From Cristatella mucedo (Eukaryota > Bryozoa > Phylactolaemata > Cristatellidae), in contig WPIO01000005.1 in assembly GCA_009760855.2 (NCBI GenBank), positions 9,028,501-9,092,500 on the forward strand: a stretch of DNA of 64,000 bases, given 5' to 3'. Positions 1-12,200 of the stretch are shown here, piece by piece (within the stretch, counting starts at the first letter, position 1; every line of letters starts with the position of its first letter). Both the position numbers and the translations under genes were made by a program. A model generated the notes under the pieces. It did no database searches. It saw only the letters and a list, made by a program, of their open reading frames with translations, and had not been told where the DNA came from.

Positions 1-29
1 CTAAAACTCTCTAATAATAATATAACAGT

Positions 30-110
30 AATAATAATACACCTGATAAATTGCCCTTAGAGAACTTAATCTCTTTCTAGGTGCTTTACATCAGCCCATA
101 TCCTTGGGCA
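30..110 (-). mobile_element. LINE/SINE 3' tail fragment
   Basis: AATAATAATA tail followed by the complement of the shared 3' stem-loop (AACTTAATCTCTTTCTAGG). Cut by the window edge region, little else preserved. Confidence 0.55.
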
Positions 111-123
111 ATGAGATGCATAG

Positions 124-260
124 ATAGACGCAGTTGATGCAAGACTCTGCAGCTAAACTTGCCTTTCGTTAACGTCTCAGCTGCCACATTGTACAATGCG
201 TCACTGTAATGGATTCTCATCAAGCAGCAAATCGACTTCAAGTTTGTGCTACTGAGTTTC
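124..260 (+). mobile_element. Family-1 LINE C-terminal ORF fragment
   Basis: Matches, with many changes, the block around ACTCTGCAGCTA and GTTGCCACAT found in all family-1 copies, in plus orientation. Confidence 0.5.
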
Positions 261-619
261 AGTTCACTCGTCCTCTCTCTTCTGCATTCACGTCTCACAC
301 AGTTAGGTCTCTCAGGTTTCGCCTCCCATCAACCACTCATCCCACTCTGGTCTTTTAGTTGCACCTCTAATTAATATTTAAAACAATGTGGGGTCGTTCT
401 TTCCTTCTTTTCCTAGTGCTTCAAGAGTTGGAAAATCCCAATGTTGGCTGAATTTAGAACGCTTCCAAGGAACGTGACAGCTCACACGATCCGTTCAGTT
501 TGCTCTTCGTGTAAATGAATGGTTCGTCGTATGGCTGAGCGCGCTACAATTGAGTGGACTGTTTTCAGTTACTGATTAATGCTTCTTTTCTGAAAATTTA
601 AATTGTCTAGAAACACACA

Positions 620-625
620 TTTATT
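620..625 (-). terminator. Candidate polyadenylation signal of the innexin gene
   Basis: AATAAA on the minus strand, about 390 bp beyond the innexin stop codon. It is the nearest canonical hexamer I noticed downstream. The proposed 3' UTR would include the CT-rich run at 770-835. Transcript data would be needed to confirm use. Confidence 0.35.
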
Positions 626-769
626 TAAAAGAGAAACTGCAAACATTTTACGATTAAGATTGTTGCTACCATCAATGCTGGGCTTATATGTCTAATCGTT
701 ATGCACAATGATGTAATGAGCCAATCGCGTCGTGGCATATCTGGAATCGAGCTCTCCGCCTCTTTTACC

Positions 770-835
770 CTCTGTCTCTCTCTCTCTCTTTTTCTCTGTC
801 TCTCTCTGTCTCTCTTTCTCTCTGTCTCTCTGAGC
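770..835 (+). repeat. Imperfect CT-rich run
   Basis: TCTCTC with TTTC and TGTC variants, in the presumed innexin 3' UTR. Confidence 0.9.
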
Positions 836-1016
836 GGCTATGACCAAGCTGGCTAACATTTGCTAGCTGACGGTGACGCCACTGCTGACGACGTAACGAC
901 GGCTGCTGTTGCAGTCGGTGCTGACGGAGCAGTGAGGCCGCCGGGCTGGAAAGCGGAGGGAGGCGACTCAGTACGACACATCGGCCTCTCCAAATGGCGT
1001 CGTGTTGTCTGTTGGC

Positions 1017-1276
1017 CTAGGGGTTACTCTCGCTCTCCTGGTGTTGATTCCACTTGTCCCAAACCCCGGCTACCACCTGAGCCGTCGTCAGGTCATTGCT
1101 ATTCCTTAGAATGACGCTTAGACAGAAGATGCCATCGCTGCAGAGTCCAGCATCGGCGAATGTCTGTACCGCTGACCTGTCTGCTTCGCTGACACGGTCT
1201 AGAGACCTTAAATACTTCCACACAAACCGTTGCCTTGAGCCTGGCATGGCGTTCTTCATCAACCACCGCAGCAGCC
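1017..1276 (-). CDS. inx: Innexin exon 7 (C-terminal cytoplasmic tail, stop)
   Basis: Terminal coding exon, residues 313-397, ending at a TAG at 1017-1019. The start L-L-R-W-L-M-K continues out of membrane segment 4. The later D-G-I-F-C-L, R-N-S-N-D-L and V-V-A-G-V-W-D-K-W elements match the conserved end of innexins (D-G-V-F-x-L-R, N-x-N-D, E-V-x-x-x-L-W). The acceptor has a good pyrimidine tract ending CTGCTTAG at 1277, and its GG completes the Gly codon begun in exon 6. The tail is short and acidic/polar after the last conserved tryptophan. The intron before it (1277-4973) holds old LINE copies. Confidence 0.9.
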
Positions 1277-1764
1277 CTAAGCAGAGCAAGACAGAAGCGA
1301 CGTTTTCAAAGAGTCCGACTGATTTTGAAAGCAGATAAAGCTTCGCAATGGCCACTTGCACTGATCTTGAGTATGATCCTGTAAGCTGTGACAGCAAATT
1401 ACGCCGAGTTTTGATGCTCAAGACTCGCGATAGGAACACGACCGGGCGTCGTCTAAACAAGCGAACGAGGGCTAGTGGTTTCGTCTGCAGCAGTAACTCT
1501 CAGATCGGCTTTCGGAATGTGGACCGCTATTACTTCGACGACCACTTTAACGACCACAGGCCGCTTTCCGAGGCATTGTGCAGCTGCAGGTTATCTGGAA
1601 TCGCCGGCGGGGTCAATTGAAGGGTGTCGAACCCTTAGTATGACCGTTTGTTTAACCATCAGCTATTTCACCGCTTCACGGCTCCTACCGACTGCTAGGG
1701 CATGCTCTCAGCTTGTATTACTGTACTGTTTGCTGTTCTAATAGGTGATGCTATTGTGTGACCT

Positions 1765-2590
1765 TCTCCACGTGCTCGTAATTTAGGTATCGTGTTCGAC
1801 AACTGCCTCAATTTCAAAAGCTTCATTCAGAAGACTGCCTCTACAGCTAGCCATCACATCCGATCCCTATCCAAGATTAGGAGCTGTCTCACAGTGGCTT
1901 GCAAAAAAATTAACTAGCTCTTTAGTTCTGTCTCGGCTTGATTATTGTAATTCCCTTTTGGCTGGGCTGCCAAAGAAATCTATTATGCCACTACAGCGGA
2001 CTATGAATATGGCTGCAAGGCTGGTCTTCAAGTCCCAGCGGTTTGAGCACGTGTCACCTTTGCTGAAAGAGCTAGGATGGTTGCCGGTTGAGCAAAGGAT
2101 ACGGAGCAAAGTTCTTACGCTGACCCACAAGGCCCGCCACGGCTTGGCTCCTTCGTACCTAGCTGAACTGATACATCAGTTTCAGCCTGTTCGTGCCCTG
2201 AGGTCCTGTGTGGACAATAAATTAGCTGTCCCATTCCTCCGTTTAAAGACAGTTGGCGACAAAAGCTTTAGCTCTGCAGGTCCTAGACTGTGGAACTCGC
2301 TTCCACAATTCTTACGCAACGACAACTACTCTTCTACTGCCGACTATGGCACATCTTTTTCAGCGGTCCTGAGCTGCTACTTCTATGCTATTCACAACCT
2401 CAACTGCTCTCCTGACTCTGCTATGCTTCCCACTTTTTCTTTGTTGCGTGAGACGAAGTCTGTTGGCTACCGAATGCGTACCGAAAGCCTCTTAGGCTGT
2501 GAGTGCGCTATACAAAACTCTCCTGCGTAACACCCACATGGTCTTTATGACTTTGTGGAGTTACAGACGGAGATACATTACGTTGAGCAA
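1765..2590 (+). mobile_element. Second LINE family (CR1-like), C-terminal ORF and 3' end
   Basis: The open frame 1958-2530 encodes the C-terminal region typical of CR1/L2 ORF2 (H-V-S-P-L-L-K-E-L-G-W-L-P-V, L-A-P-S-Y-L-A-E-L, K-S-F-S-S-A-G-P-R-L-W-N-S-L-P). Residues differ throughout from the abundant family. Upstream, 1765-1957 is a decayed continuation with frame breaks. The last 200 bp recur at 12.0 and 54.6 kb, which defines the 3' end near ACGGAGATACATTA. Confidence 0.8.
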
Positions 2591-3149
2591 GGATTTCAAA
2601 GTCAATCGATAAGTGGGGCCACTGGAGTTATTGAATGCCTAATGATCACTAAGCTACACTATTACATTAGCTCACTTCAAAAACTCCCGAGAGATAAATG
2701 TATACTTAGGAGCTTCGAAATCGCTTGAGCAACTAACATCTGTAGTAACTAGTGTATGCTAACTAGCATCTAACATCTACAGTAACAAGCATATGATTTT
2801 CGCTTCATTTATTTTGCAAAGGCACTCCTACCCGCTTGACGCCCTGAAAGCTCGGCCATGCCACGGCAAATAAATCTAGCGTCGCTCTATTTACTAGAGC
2901 ACTGGGTGTTGGAAGTAAAGTTAACTGCTACCTCGTCTTTTTTCTTGTCGAGCAGTCTCATATCCAACGATGCTCTGGTAGTGCATTGCCATATCCTGGC
3001 GTGCCGAACGGACTATATTTGATTACATTTTCTTATCAGTATGCCTCCTCTCACTGAATTTCAAATCCTGTGTGGGCTCAGCGCTTAGCTCTACACTTTA
3101 TCCTGGCATCCTTTGCTGAGCACTGTCTCATAGATAAAAAAATCAGCTA

Positions 3150-4500
3150 TGATAATCATAAATGTTTATAGAACTCTCAGAGATGTAATCTCTTTCTAGG
3201 CACTTTGCACATGCTGCAAAGGAAGCATGAACGTATGATTAGTGATAGCATGCACAATGTCAACAATGATAACATGGTTTGTGGTGACATGCATAGGGTC
3301 AGCATGCAAAGGTGGTTGGTGGCAGCATGCACAGCGTCTCACATAAGCATACAGTGGACTAGTAACAAGGACCCACTAAATTTTGTGACAAATAGGTGCG
3401 TTTTTTGCTTTTTTAAATGTCGTTAAGTCAGGGAATGTCATAATGTCAGTCGGAAGTGGGTTCCTTGCTTTAGGAGCATACGAACTAAAGGCGCGGTCCC
3501 CAGAGGATATAAGGTTTAAACAAGATGTAGCTATACGATTCGATTCCAAAAAGCGGGCCGTACTATTCTTAGCCTGGTTAGGAAGTAAATCTGATAGGTA
3601 GGCTGTGGCCAAAGAATGGAGGGACCTGAAAGAAAGTTACAGGCCTTGAAGTCAATACACTGCTTGACTGGGAGTCTATACAGATCAGCGAGAAGTGGTG
3701 TGATGTGGCCACAGCGACGCTCACGACAGACAAGCCTAGCTGCAAAGTTGTGTACCAACTGTAAACGCCTGTATGCACACGCTGGTAGACCAGCAAGCAG
3801 AGAGTTTCAGAAATCGAGACGGGATGTAACAAATGCATGGGCTAATTTAGATGTAGTATCCCTCTCTAAGCATGCCCACATTTTAGCATGGTTACTTATC
3901 TGAAGGTATCTGCAGAGCTAACAGTGAAGCTGATGCGACCTTCGAGTAAAAATTCACATTGGAACAGGATATCTATATTTAGCACAGATGCAACAGGAGA
4001 TAAACTGGCAGAGCCAGTCTTTAGCATTAAGCTTTCCTATTTCCGAGGCTAACTCGGTTTGTCCATAACTGGTAAGTTGATTTTGTCGCGATTAATTTGA
4101 GAAAGTTGTGTGCCATCCATGTGTGGATGTCAGCAGACATGCAGCAAGTGCGTGTAGAGAATTAAACGCACTGGAGGGCTGTGAGAATAAAAGCAAAGCT
4201 ACAGCTGGGCGTCATCTCCATAGGAGCAAAAGCCCAGATCTCCAAGCTTGGCGATCAAACCGGCGAGAGGGAGAGCATAGACTGAGAAGATTCATAAACA
4301 AAGCGCAGAGCCCTGAGGTTCCCATACTTCAGTGATTCCTCGGATGATCGTGTTCCGTTCACATCAGTACTACGGAGTCTTCCACTTAGATAAGACATCA
4401 ACCAGTGCAGGTCAGTGCCAGTGAAGCCCAGGCGAGGTGAGAGGCGCACAAGAATGACTTTGGTGATCAATTGTATCGAAAGCTGCCGAAAGATATCCTG
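3150..4500 (-). mobile_element. Family-1 LINE, antisense, degenerate
   Basis: Starts with the complement of the 3' stem-loop and runs through fragments of the C-terminal ORF (3376-3838) into RT pieces (4255-4470, containing Y-L-S-G-R-L-R-S-T-D-V-N-G). Several stops and frameshifts. Sits inside innexin intron 6 in the same orientation as the gene. Confidence 0.8.
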
Positions 4501-4594
4501 TGAATTGATCTCTTGCGCTCGTGCCTGTTGAAATTGTATGCTTCCTAGCTTACCGATTGGTATTGGTTCTGTCCAGCAGGTAATAACTTCCTAG

Positions 4595-4652
4595 AGGTAG
4601 AGTTGATTTTCTCATGGCGCTATATAAAAGTTGTATCATTATTATTATTATG
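4595..4652 (+). mobile_element. Retroelement 3' tail
   Basis: GGCGCTATATAAAAG followed by ATTATTATTATT, the pattern at the end of LINE and SINE copies in this window. The body is not recognisable. Confidence 0.4.
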
Positions 4653-4973
4653 GCGCGTGGGTGAACACACTAAAAGATGACAATAATGCGCCATATTTTA
4701 CTAAGCCGAACCACTTAGACTCTCAATTCATCAGCTTACTTCTCTGCCATTTATGGAGCGACAAGGGAAGTGGAGAGTTTGCGATCAGGAAATGCTGCTT
4801 CTTTATGAGCTAGCCAAAATGGCTTCACCGCCAGCCTCGAATCAACCGTTCCGTCGGTGCCATAATCACCCCTCAGAAGCCTTTGAAAGCCAAATGCAGG
4901 TCAACCAATAATAATAGCTTTAGAGAGGTCAAAACACTTCACGCACGACGCAGTTCTGGCGCCTCGAACTCAC

Positions 4974-5216
4974 CCATCACAGTGATGGCGGAGACAAATG
5001 CAAACCACCACCATAGGAATATGAAGGCTTTTTCATAGAACAGGTTTCGTGGGAGGACACACTCCACATCCATCTTTTGAATGCTACCACTTAGAGGTCC
5101 TCGCATGTCAAACTTGCACATAGTCACTTTCGGAAACAGTGCTTCCCCTATGCCGTCCGAGGATCCATTAAGCCAGTCTCCTATCGCTTGATAGCCGTAC
5201 AAAGCGAATTTGTCTC
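4974..5216 (-). CDS. inx: Innexin exon 6 (extracellular loop 2 and TM4)
   Basis: Encodes residues 232-311 plus one base. This is the most recognisable part of the protein. L-Y-G-Y leads to F-P-K-V-T-M-C-K-F-D-M-R, the innexin F-P-R-V-T-x-C-D-F motif. Next come V-E-C-V-L-P-R-N-L-F-Y-E-K-A-F-I-F, the conserved C-V-L-x-x-N-L-F-x-E-K element, and the W-W-W-rich membrane segment 4 (about residues 292-311). Cys264 and Cys283 are the loop-2 cysteine pair. The acceptor is TTGCAG at 5217. The donor ATGG|GTGAGT at 4973 leaves phase 1. Confidence 0.95.
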
Positions 5217-5304
5217 CTGCAACATGGCGACAGAGTAAGTGGCCAAAGTCCTTTCAATTTGCGGTCAGAGTCTAGTAAGCCGCAATGCCTGCAGAGGACA
5301 TTAC

Positions 5305-5443
5305 CAAGGAGTGCTTTCAAAAAGCTAAATTGAAAAATCGCGTTAGCGGCGTACAGCAACTTCGTAAAAACATAAGCAATCGTCAGGAAGTGGCCGAAGT
5401 GAAGATCCTTGGATAGTAAGCCAGTCCTGTACTGTCGCTGTGC
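5305..5443 (-). CDS. inx: Innexin exon 5 (end of cytoplasmic loop and TM3)
   Basis: Encodes residues 185-230 plus one base. A basic Q-R-Q-Y-R-T-G start is followed by H-F-L-T-I-A-Y-V-F-T-K-L-L-Y-A-A-N-A-I, which corresponds to the L-x-L-Y-x-x-x-K-L-L-Y-x-x-N-x-I block of innexin membrane segment 3. The exon ends L-L-G. The acceptor GTTTACAG lies at 5444; a stop seven codons further upstream in the same frame rules out a long extension. The donor CTTG|GTAATG at 5304 gives phase 1. The following intron is only 88 bp. Confidence 0.88.
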
Positions 5444-5594
5444 CTGTAAACACCGAACATCTGCTCAGCTGCTTGCAGCGTGCTACTCCACTGTAGAAAT
5501 AAGGCAATTTTACTGATCATAGTCATTGGAAGACGGAATCCAAGTTAAACTCCCGAACTTGGCTTTAGGAAATGACTATGCTTAGCATCGCTGT

Positions 5595-5770
5595 TAAATA
5601 TGTGTATAGTGCCCTGAGAGATTTAATATATTTCCAGGTACTTTACATATGCCCATATGCCGCCGGACTCAAGCACACGATCTTAGTCGTCAAAGGCAGA
5701 CACCGTGATCTCGGTCATCAAAGGCGAGCACTATAACCCCTAGGTCCAAACAGGGCTGTTAAGAAATATC
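5595..5770 (-). mobile_element. Short SINE, decayed
   Basis: Same order as the 18.0 and 27.1 kb copies, with a duplicated clock-like segment (GTCATCAAAGGCGAGCAC and GTCGTCAAAGGCAGACACC). Confidence 0.45.
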
Positions 5771-6469
5771 ACAAAAGTTAACAGTTGAGCTCGAGAAAGA
5801 GTTTTGGGGATGCAAATGAATGGCTGCATTCATAGGTAAGAACTGATAACTGAGAAAAATTCCGGTTTCTAATATTTTTTTAATCATTAAACAAGCTGAA
5901 AATCGGGTTAAATCTACGAACCACTGCAGAGGAAATGGATACAAGACGTGCGTGCAATTAATATGCTTATTTATTGATAACTGATTACCAAATTCGGTTA
6001 AATATTTTAACCTAAAGTTTCGAACTCCTAAAACTAGCTTTGATTTTCTGGCTACTTCTTTGGGTAGTGGGTTTTATGGTTATACCTGAACGTGCTTCGA
6101 TTGTCAAGCAGATTTTACATTGATCTGTAAAAAGTTAAGAAATAGTTTGTAATTGTGATCATTCACTCTTGAACTTGCAAATTAATGGCTACTCATGCAA
6201 AAAGAACTAAAATCATCATGTTCAAATTAAAAAAACGTAATTTTACTCAAAATCTTATTACAATGAGAAGGTAGCTTTTATTTGGATTAAATAAGAATAT
6301 TAAACTGTGGAGTGGTATTTGACAAGGTAAAATTCATGTCAAATTATTTTATATTCAATTAGTTTCAAGTGTTAGTTTTAATAGAAACAAGTTTAGTAAG
6401 CATTCATTAGAAAAAATCCTGTAGTAGCTAATGAAATAAGAAAACCTCTAGTTAATAATAAAAGTAATA

Positions 6470-6700
6470 ATACATTTTTTGAACACCGTCAGTGAACTTA
6501 CTCTGTCTAGGCACTTAAAATATGCTGTAAAGGAACTAAAAGCAATGTCTCCAAAGGATTTGAGGTACAGAAAAGTTGTAGCTAAGCAATTTGCGTCAGA
6601 ACTGTGGGTGACATTATGCATAACTTGATGGAATAGTTCTGAAAGGTAGCCTGGGGTCAGAGAATGAACTGACCTAAATGTCATGTGTGGCAGTCTTTTG
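6470..6700 (-). mobile_element. Family-1 LINE relic
   Basis: Part of a 150-codon minus-strand frame (6448-6900) resembles the LINE C-terminus: T-F-R-S-V-H-S-L-T-P-G-Y-L-S-E-L and L-K-S-F-G-D-I-A-F-S-S. Strongly decayed and without a tail. Confidence 0.6.
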
Positions 6701-8366
6701 TTATCAGATCGATCTTTATTAAGGTGTGCTTCACAAACGCAGTCTCTACGTAGGCAAAAATGATTACTAATTCTTTCGGTTCTTGTAAGATCTTTTGAGT
6801 AGGAGTAAAATTTGAAAGATTTCTTCAAAATACATGTGTATGATTTTATTGTTCTCTCAAAATGTGAAACGTTTACTCGAGGTTTAGTGGAGGACTTCAA
6901 GACTCTTCTTTTAGAAATCTAATGAATGGCTGCATTGTTAAGATGAATTTTATATTCTGCTCCGATTTCTTGATGAAACCTCTTTAACGTGTGACGGTTC
7001 ACACTCCGCACTGTGATGAAGGTAACGAATTAAAAGTAAGTAGCAAATACTTTTTCAGAATAGCTGACAGAGTCACATATGATAGCGCATGCTTATTTGG
7101 GAAACAATAGGTCACTGTGACCTAGTGAACCTTTTCCTTCACCCAAAGAAAATTCGACTTGCGCTTCCAAGATTCACAGGCACTCGTCTGTGAATAGAAC
7201 AAAATGATTTTTTGAACGAGTTGAGCGGCTGGCTTAGCATTTCTGTGATGTAGATGGCCTCTAAAGTGTCCAAAAGCGGCTCATAAAATTATTTTTTGAT
7301 GGCATCAGGATAAGTGTGATGGGGAAAATGTATAGCACTAACAGACAGCAGTTTTTAATCCAGTTGAATGCCAAGTGGATATAAAATACTTGGCAATTAC
7401 TCAGTTACTCGCATCAGAAACTGGAAGAAATTTAAATAAATTGTACAGTCGTTGACGTTATTTGGCAAAGCCGCCGCTTTATGTTCACCGGCTGCTCCAA
7501 GCCAAAAAGTAGATCCGCCCTTTTCGTGACGTATAGTATTACAAATATTTGGTCAATCCTGTGGCTTCTACTGTCTGGCTAGGCGGCAGGCAGCTTCGCC
7601 TCAAGGAAAGACGAGTTTAGGGAAACTTTTTCAGCTCTATCAAAACGAGCGTTTTTGTATGCATAGGATTAAGAAACTTCGATGCATTTTCATAATAGAC
7701 AGCCATGAGCTTCTCCCCCTTTGCTGGCTGAACACTTTTTTTTATTTAAAACAATATTTCACATGCTGGTCTGGCTGAGGATTTAGTATTTACTAAAAAT
7801 GGTATACAAGAACTTCATCGAGGCGAAATGTCTGACCGTCAATCGCATTATTGAAGTTTGAACAAATCCTACTCCCGAAGTAGGCATTATTAACACATGA
7901 CTTCAGTGAACTTATTATGGTGATACATGATGTTACAAAATTGAATATTCCATATTAATATGTCAGTTGAAAGCCGCAAATAAGTTCAGCATTTAGAGTT
8001 TTCTTGGATACTATCCCATAACTCAAAAACCGACCACGATAATGACTGTATGTCATCTGATCGTGGAAATTAGCATTCCGAGCAAACCCTATGTACTTAC
8101 AGATTCTCTTCAGTAACCAAACATACATAGCGTATATAAAGTCAGGTATATATTGAAGAAATAGGTTACTTTAATAAAATTATGAAGTATTAATTAGTAA
8201 GATTTAGATTCTTATTTAACTTGTATGTACCCTCTGAAGCTCACCCACGGTCACCGTGGTGGTAAATCAACTTTAGGTAAAGATTCCTTAAATATAAGAG
8301 GCTTGCCAATACGTACTATTAACAACACGTATAATACTAAGACGTTCATGAAGCGCCCTACTAGAA

Positions 8367-8752
<386 letters not shown>

Positions 8753-9760
8753 CTCTTGTCTTTCGTCTTTGTGATTTACTCCCTCGCTGCTTCTTCAATT
8801 TTCGCCATCCTAACTGCCTGAAGTTAGCAGTATGTGACCTACTGTCGATTGGCTGACGTGACAAGTGCTCGATTGCTTTCTTAAGTTACCGCATTTTTCT
8901 AAACGACTGTGAGACGACACATACAATGGCAATCAGGCAGGCAATCACACCGGGGACCATGACCAGATGACTATAAGCGCAGTCTGTGGTAGAAGTGTTA
9001 ACTTCGAGTCATGCAAAAACCGTAGTGGTCTTCTTGCTCTTGGATGCGGCGATGCCACCAGATTGTCGGAAAGCGGCTGTGAATCAGCGTTGTGTAGCAG
9101 TCTGTACCCAACCAAAAACCGCCACCTGCCGAGAGGCTGAGGTTAAACGGCGTAGCTGCGATCCCTCTAGAGAGCACGCTCTTGCCGGCGATTATTTCAA
9201 AGGGAATGCGAGCTCTAGATTGTAACGCCGGAAAGCATGGGAACGGTGTATCAACGCTTGTAACTTCACATGGACTCTATAAGTGAGTGTTGCCATGGGG
9301 AGTTGGCTATGGCAATCTGAAGCCATCAGAGACTTTTGGTTTGCATTCTACAATCAACAGCCTCCTCGAGCGCTAATGAAAAGCTTAGACGCACGGCCAT
9401 TCAGGAGGCGAACAGGCAAGGTAAGTAGTAGTAAGTAAGTAAGTAGTGTAGAAGTAGCAGCGTAGGACTGCTGGATGGAGCTTGCCATAGTCGGCTTCTG
9501 GAGCTAGATCAATACGCGCATTGTCATTTCAGGGTAGCACCTCAAAACAGCCGAACACAGATAAATTCGCAAGCACCCTAGCCAAGAAGGCATAGTATGA
9601 CGACCATTCGGTAGTCCCAGACCTGGCACATAGCGACTACGTTCCGAAAGGGCAAATCAGGGCATCTTCGTGGGTTGGCACGAAAGATTTTACGAGAGCG
9701 GCATTAAACGACACGCTGCAGCTTCTTCGTCCGCCTGCATGCTGCGTGCAGCAATCATAC

Positions 9761-9933
9761 CGAGGGCAATATCTGAGCGGAAGGCGATTTCGGAGCCGTG
9801 CTTGCAAAGATGCGATCTACGATGAAGCTCTTCTCGTCCTCTGGCGTCTCCAGACCCTCGTCATCTCTGTACTTATTCGAATACAGCTGCAGATCGTGGC
9901 CGCTGGCCTCCGCCGCCCACGACCAGAACATAC
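9761..9933 (-). CDS. inx: Innexin exon 4 (cytoplasmic loop)
   Basis: Encodes residues 128-184, the first part of the cytoplasmic loop between membrane segments 2 and 3. It starts M-F-W-S-W, where innexins usually have an aromatic/W-R segment, followed by A-S-G-H-D-L, which fits the conserved S-G-x-D-L position. The rest is charged and poorly conserved, as usual for this loop. The acceptor TCTTTAG at 9934 supplies GT to complete the Gly codon left in phase 1 by exon 3. The donor TCG|GTATGA at 9760 is in phase 0, as exon 5 needs. The assignment rests on phase continuity and the start of the exon more than on residue conservation. Confidence 0.8.
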
Positions 9934-10774
9934 CTAAAGAGAACCCGCGCCAGCGAAACGTTAGCCGGCTGCCAGGAGTGGCCTCCTCTGCAGGACAGGT
10001 CAGAGGTCAGCGTCCTGGGCAGCGCAGAGTGGAGTGCTAGCACAGCCAGCTGTGAACTGCTGGTCGAAACGCACAACGAACACGTATCGGTTTGGTCTCG
10101 GTATTCGGGATTGGTATCGGTACTGCGTGTTGGTTCGGTGATAAAAAATTTGTTGGTCGAACGATTGCGAATTTCTGGGTTGCAGTCGTTCCTGGGCACA
10201 GTGCTCGCCCGCACTCCCTCAGCTCTGCCAGCTCCGAGCTCCCGTTCAAGCCGAGCTCCGCCCAGATCTAAGCGCTCGGTTCGCAGACGAGTGCTGAGCC
10301 TCCATGAATCATCTACTCGGCGGTCCCACGCTATCCGTCATACAACAGCATGAGCGCTCGCACGGCTGCAGGGTCAGCAACTTTACCGAACCCTGGCAGA
10401 GAACCGCCATGCTTCACGGGTTGTGCCCGCTTGGCGAACTCTTAAACTGGGAGAGGTATAAACGCCGCGAGAGAAGCGTCCTCTTTTGCAGCTTGGCAAA
10501 CTTAAAAAGAGCTGGTTTGTTCTTTGCAGAGGGGCATTGTACACCGAACGCATTTCTCGAGTGGCACCCTGAGCCCGACCTAATCTTTGCATGCAGTGCC
10601 GGAAAGCTTCTAGCGTGTGAATGACCACGTAGCTAACAGTACTCTACCAACTGATAAGACTCGCTTCTCGCAAAGCGTGACCTATTTATACGTAGACTCT
10701 CAAGTTGCTAATAGGTCAAGAATTACCCAAGCCATAAAGGGAGGAGCCTTTATTTGATTACAGTTAATAACAAT

Positions 10775-11580
10775 CATAATGCAAAATTTGATAAAGCGTC
10801 CTCAGAGAACTCAATCTCTTTCTAGGTGCTTTAAATTTGCTGAAAAGGAAGCACGATCGAATGGTTATGTGGCAGCATCTCAATAAATAACAAGAACAAC
10901 ATGGTTAGGGGTGACATGCACAGGGTCAGCATGTAAATACAATTAGTGGCAGGGGCACGCATAGGCATAATGTCAGCAAGCATAGGCTCATAAATGACGA
11001 CTCACAGGGACCCATTAAATTCTGTGATAAATAGATGCGTTTTTAATTTCTTGTTAAATGTGGACGAGTAAGGAGATGTCGTTACCAAAGTCGGGAGTGA
11101 TTTCTAGGCTTTGGGAGCATACGAACTAAATGCACGGTCTCCAAAGGATTTCAGGTTTTTACAAGATATACGTAAACAGTTTGATTCCGAAAAGCGGATG
11201 GTACAATGCTTATCCTGGTGGGAGAGTAGATCTGATAGATAGGCTGGAGCCAAAGAATGAAAGGACCCAAAAGTGAGTGACAAAATCTTGAAGTCGATGC
11301 GTTGCTTGACTGGGAGCCAGTGCAGGTCGGCGAGAAGTAGTGCGATGTGGCAACTGCGACACTCGCGGTAGGCAAGCCAACTGCAGAGTTTTGCACCAGC
11401 TGTAAGCGCCTGATTGCACATGCAGGTAGGCCGGCAAGCAGTGAGTTACAGAAGTCAAGACGGTATGTCACAAACGCATGGATCAACTTAGTTTTGGTAT
11501 CACTATCTAAACAAGCCCGAACTTTAGCAATGTTATGTAGCAAGCAGACTTGACTGGATCCACAGTTCTGGAACAGATGG
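10775..11580 (-). mobile_element. Family-1 LINE 3' part in innexin intron 3
   Basis: Begins with the stem-loop complement after an AT-rich tail. It then encodes overlapping, frameshifted pieces of the RT C-terminus (11104-11642, with H-W-L-P-V-K-Q-R-I-D-F and L-A-P-A-Y-L-S-D-L-L). Confidence 0.85.
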
Positions 11581-11937
11581 ATCATTACCCAAGTCGCTGA
11601 AATATTTGACGTAATGACCCTTTCAAGTTCAATGCACCACAATTACCTGTTCACTGTGCCATATACAAGTAGTTCTTAGTGCTTTCACGAGGCGGCGATG
11701 TTGATAGCACCGCTAGCTGGCGAAATTCTCGGAACTCTTACTATTTGGAGTGCTACGAGTGTCAAGTCTGTAGGCACTGCTTTCGTAGCGCAGCTGCTAC
11801 TTGAACTAGGAGGGCTACTTGGATATAACATAAGGCATTATGCTATCTCACTGAGAACAGGCATAGACTATGAGTCTCACGTTGAGCAGGCATAACCAAC
11901 AAGTTAATCTTCCCAGCGTGTTTATGTATGTGCATGT

Positions 11938-12004
11938 GCGAGACTGCTTCCTTGCTTGCTTGCGTGCGTGAGTGAGTGCGTGCGTGCGTGCGTGCGTTTG
12001 CGTG
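11938..12004 (+). repeat. TGCG/TTGC tetranucleotide repeat
   Basis: CTTGCTTGCGTGCGTGAGTGAG followed by repeated GTGC units, imperfect. Confidence 0.9.
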
Positions 12005-12022
12005 CATGTATTTGTGAGAGTC

Positions 12023-12200
12023 ACCGTCTGTAACTCCTCAAAACCGCAAAGACTAAGTGGGTGTTATGCAGGATAGTTTTATATAGCAAACTCAAAGCCT
12101 AAGCGACAAAGCACGCATACACAGGTTAGTCGAGAATGTGAGTAGCATGGAAGTAGCGCCTCAGGACGGCTCGAAAGGATGTGCCACTCACTGTCAGCGA
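12023..12200 (-). mobile_element. Second-family LINE 3' fragment
   Basis: Decayed copy of the 3' end seen at 2330-2580 and 54572-54835, inside innexin intron 3. Recognised by the CCGTCTGTAACTCC start and the co-linear order of short matches. Confidence 0.65.

Larger units (their letters stand above)
1277..4973 (-). other. Innexin intron 6
   Basis: A 3.7-kb phase-1 intron. It contains a second-family LINE 3' part on the plus strand (1.77-2.59 kb) and a family-1 LINE antisense to the plus strand (3.15-4.50 kb). Nothing else was recognised in 2600-3140. Confidence 0.6.

Noticed and set aside
9420..9452. Cluster of GTAAGT motifs as alternative splice donors
   Set aside because: They arise from a short GTAA/GTAG repeat on the strand opposite to the gene.
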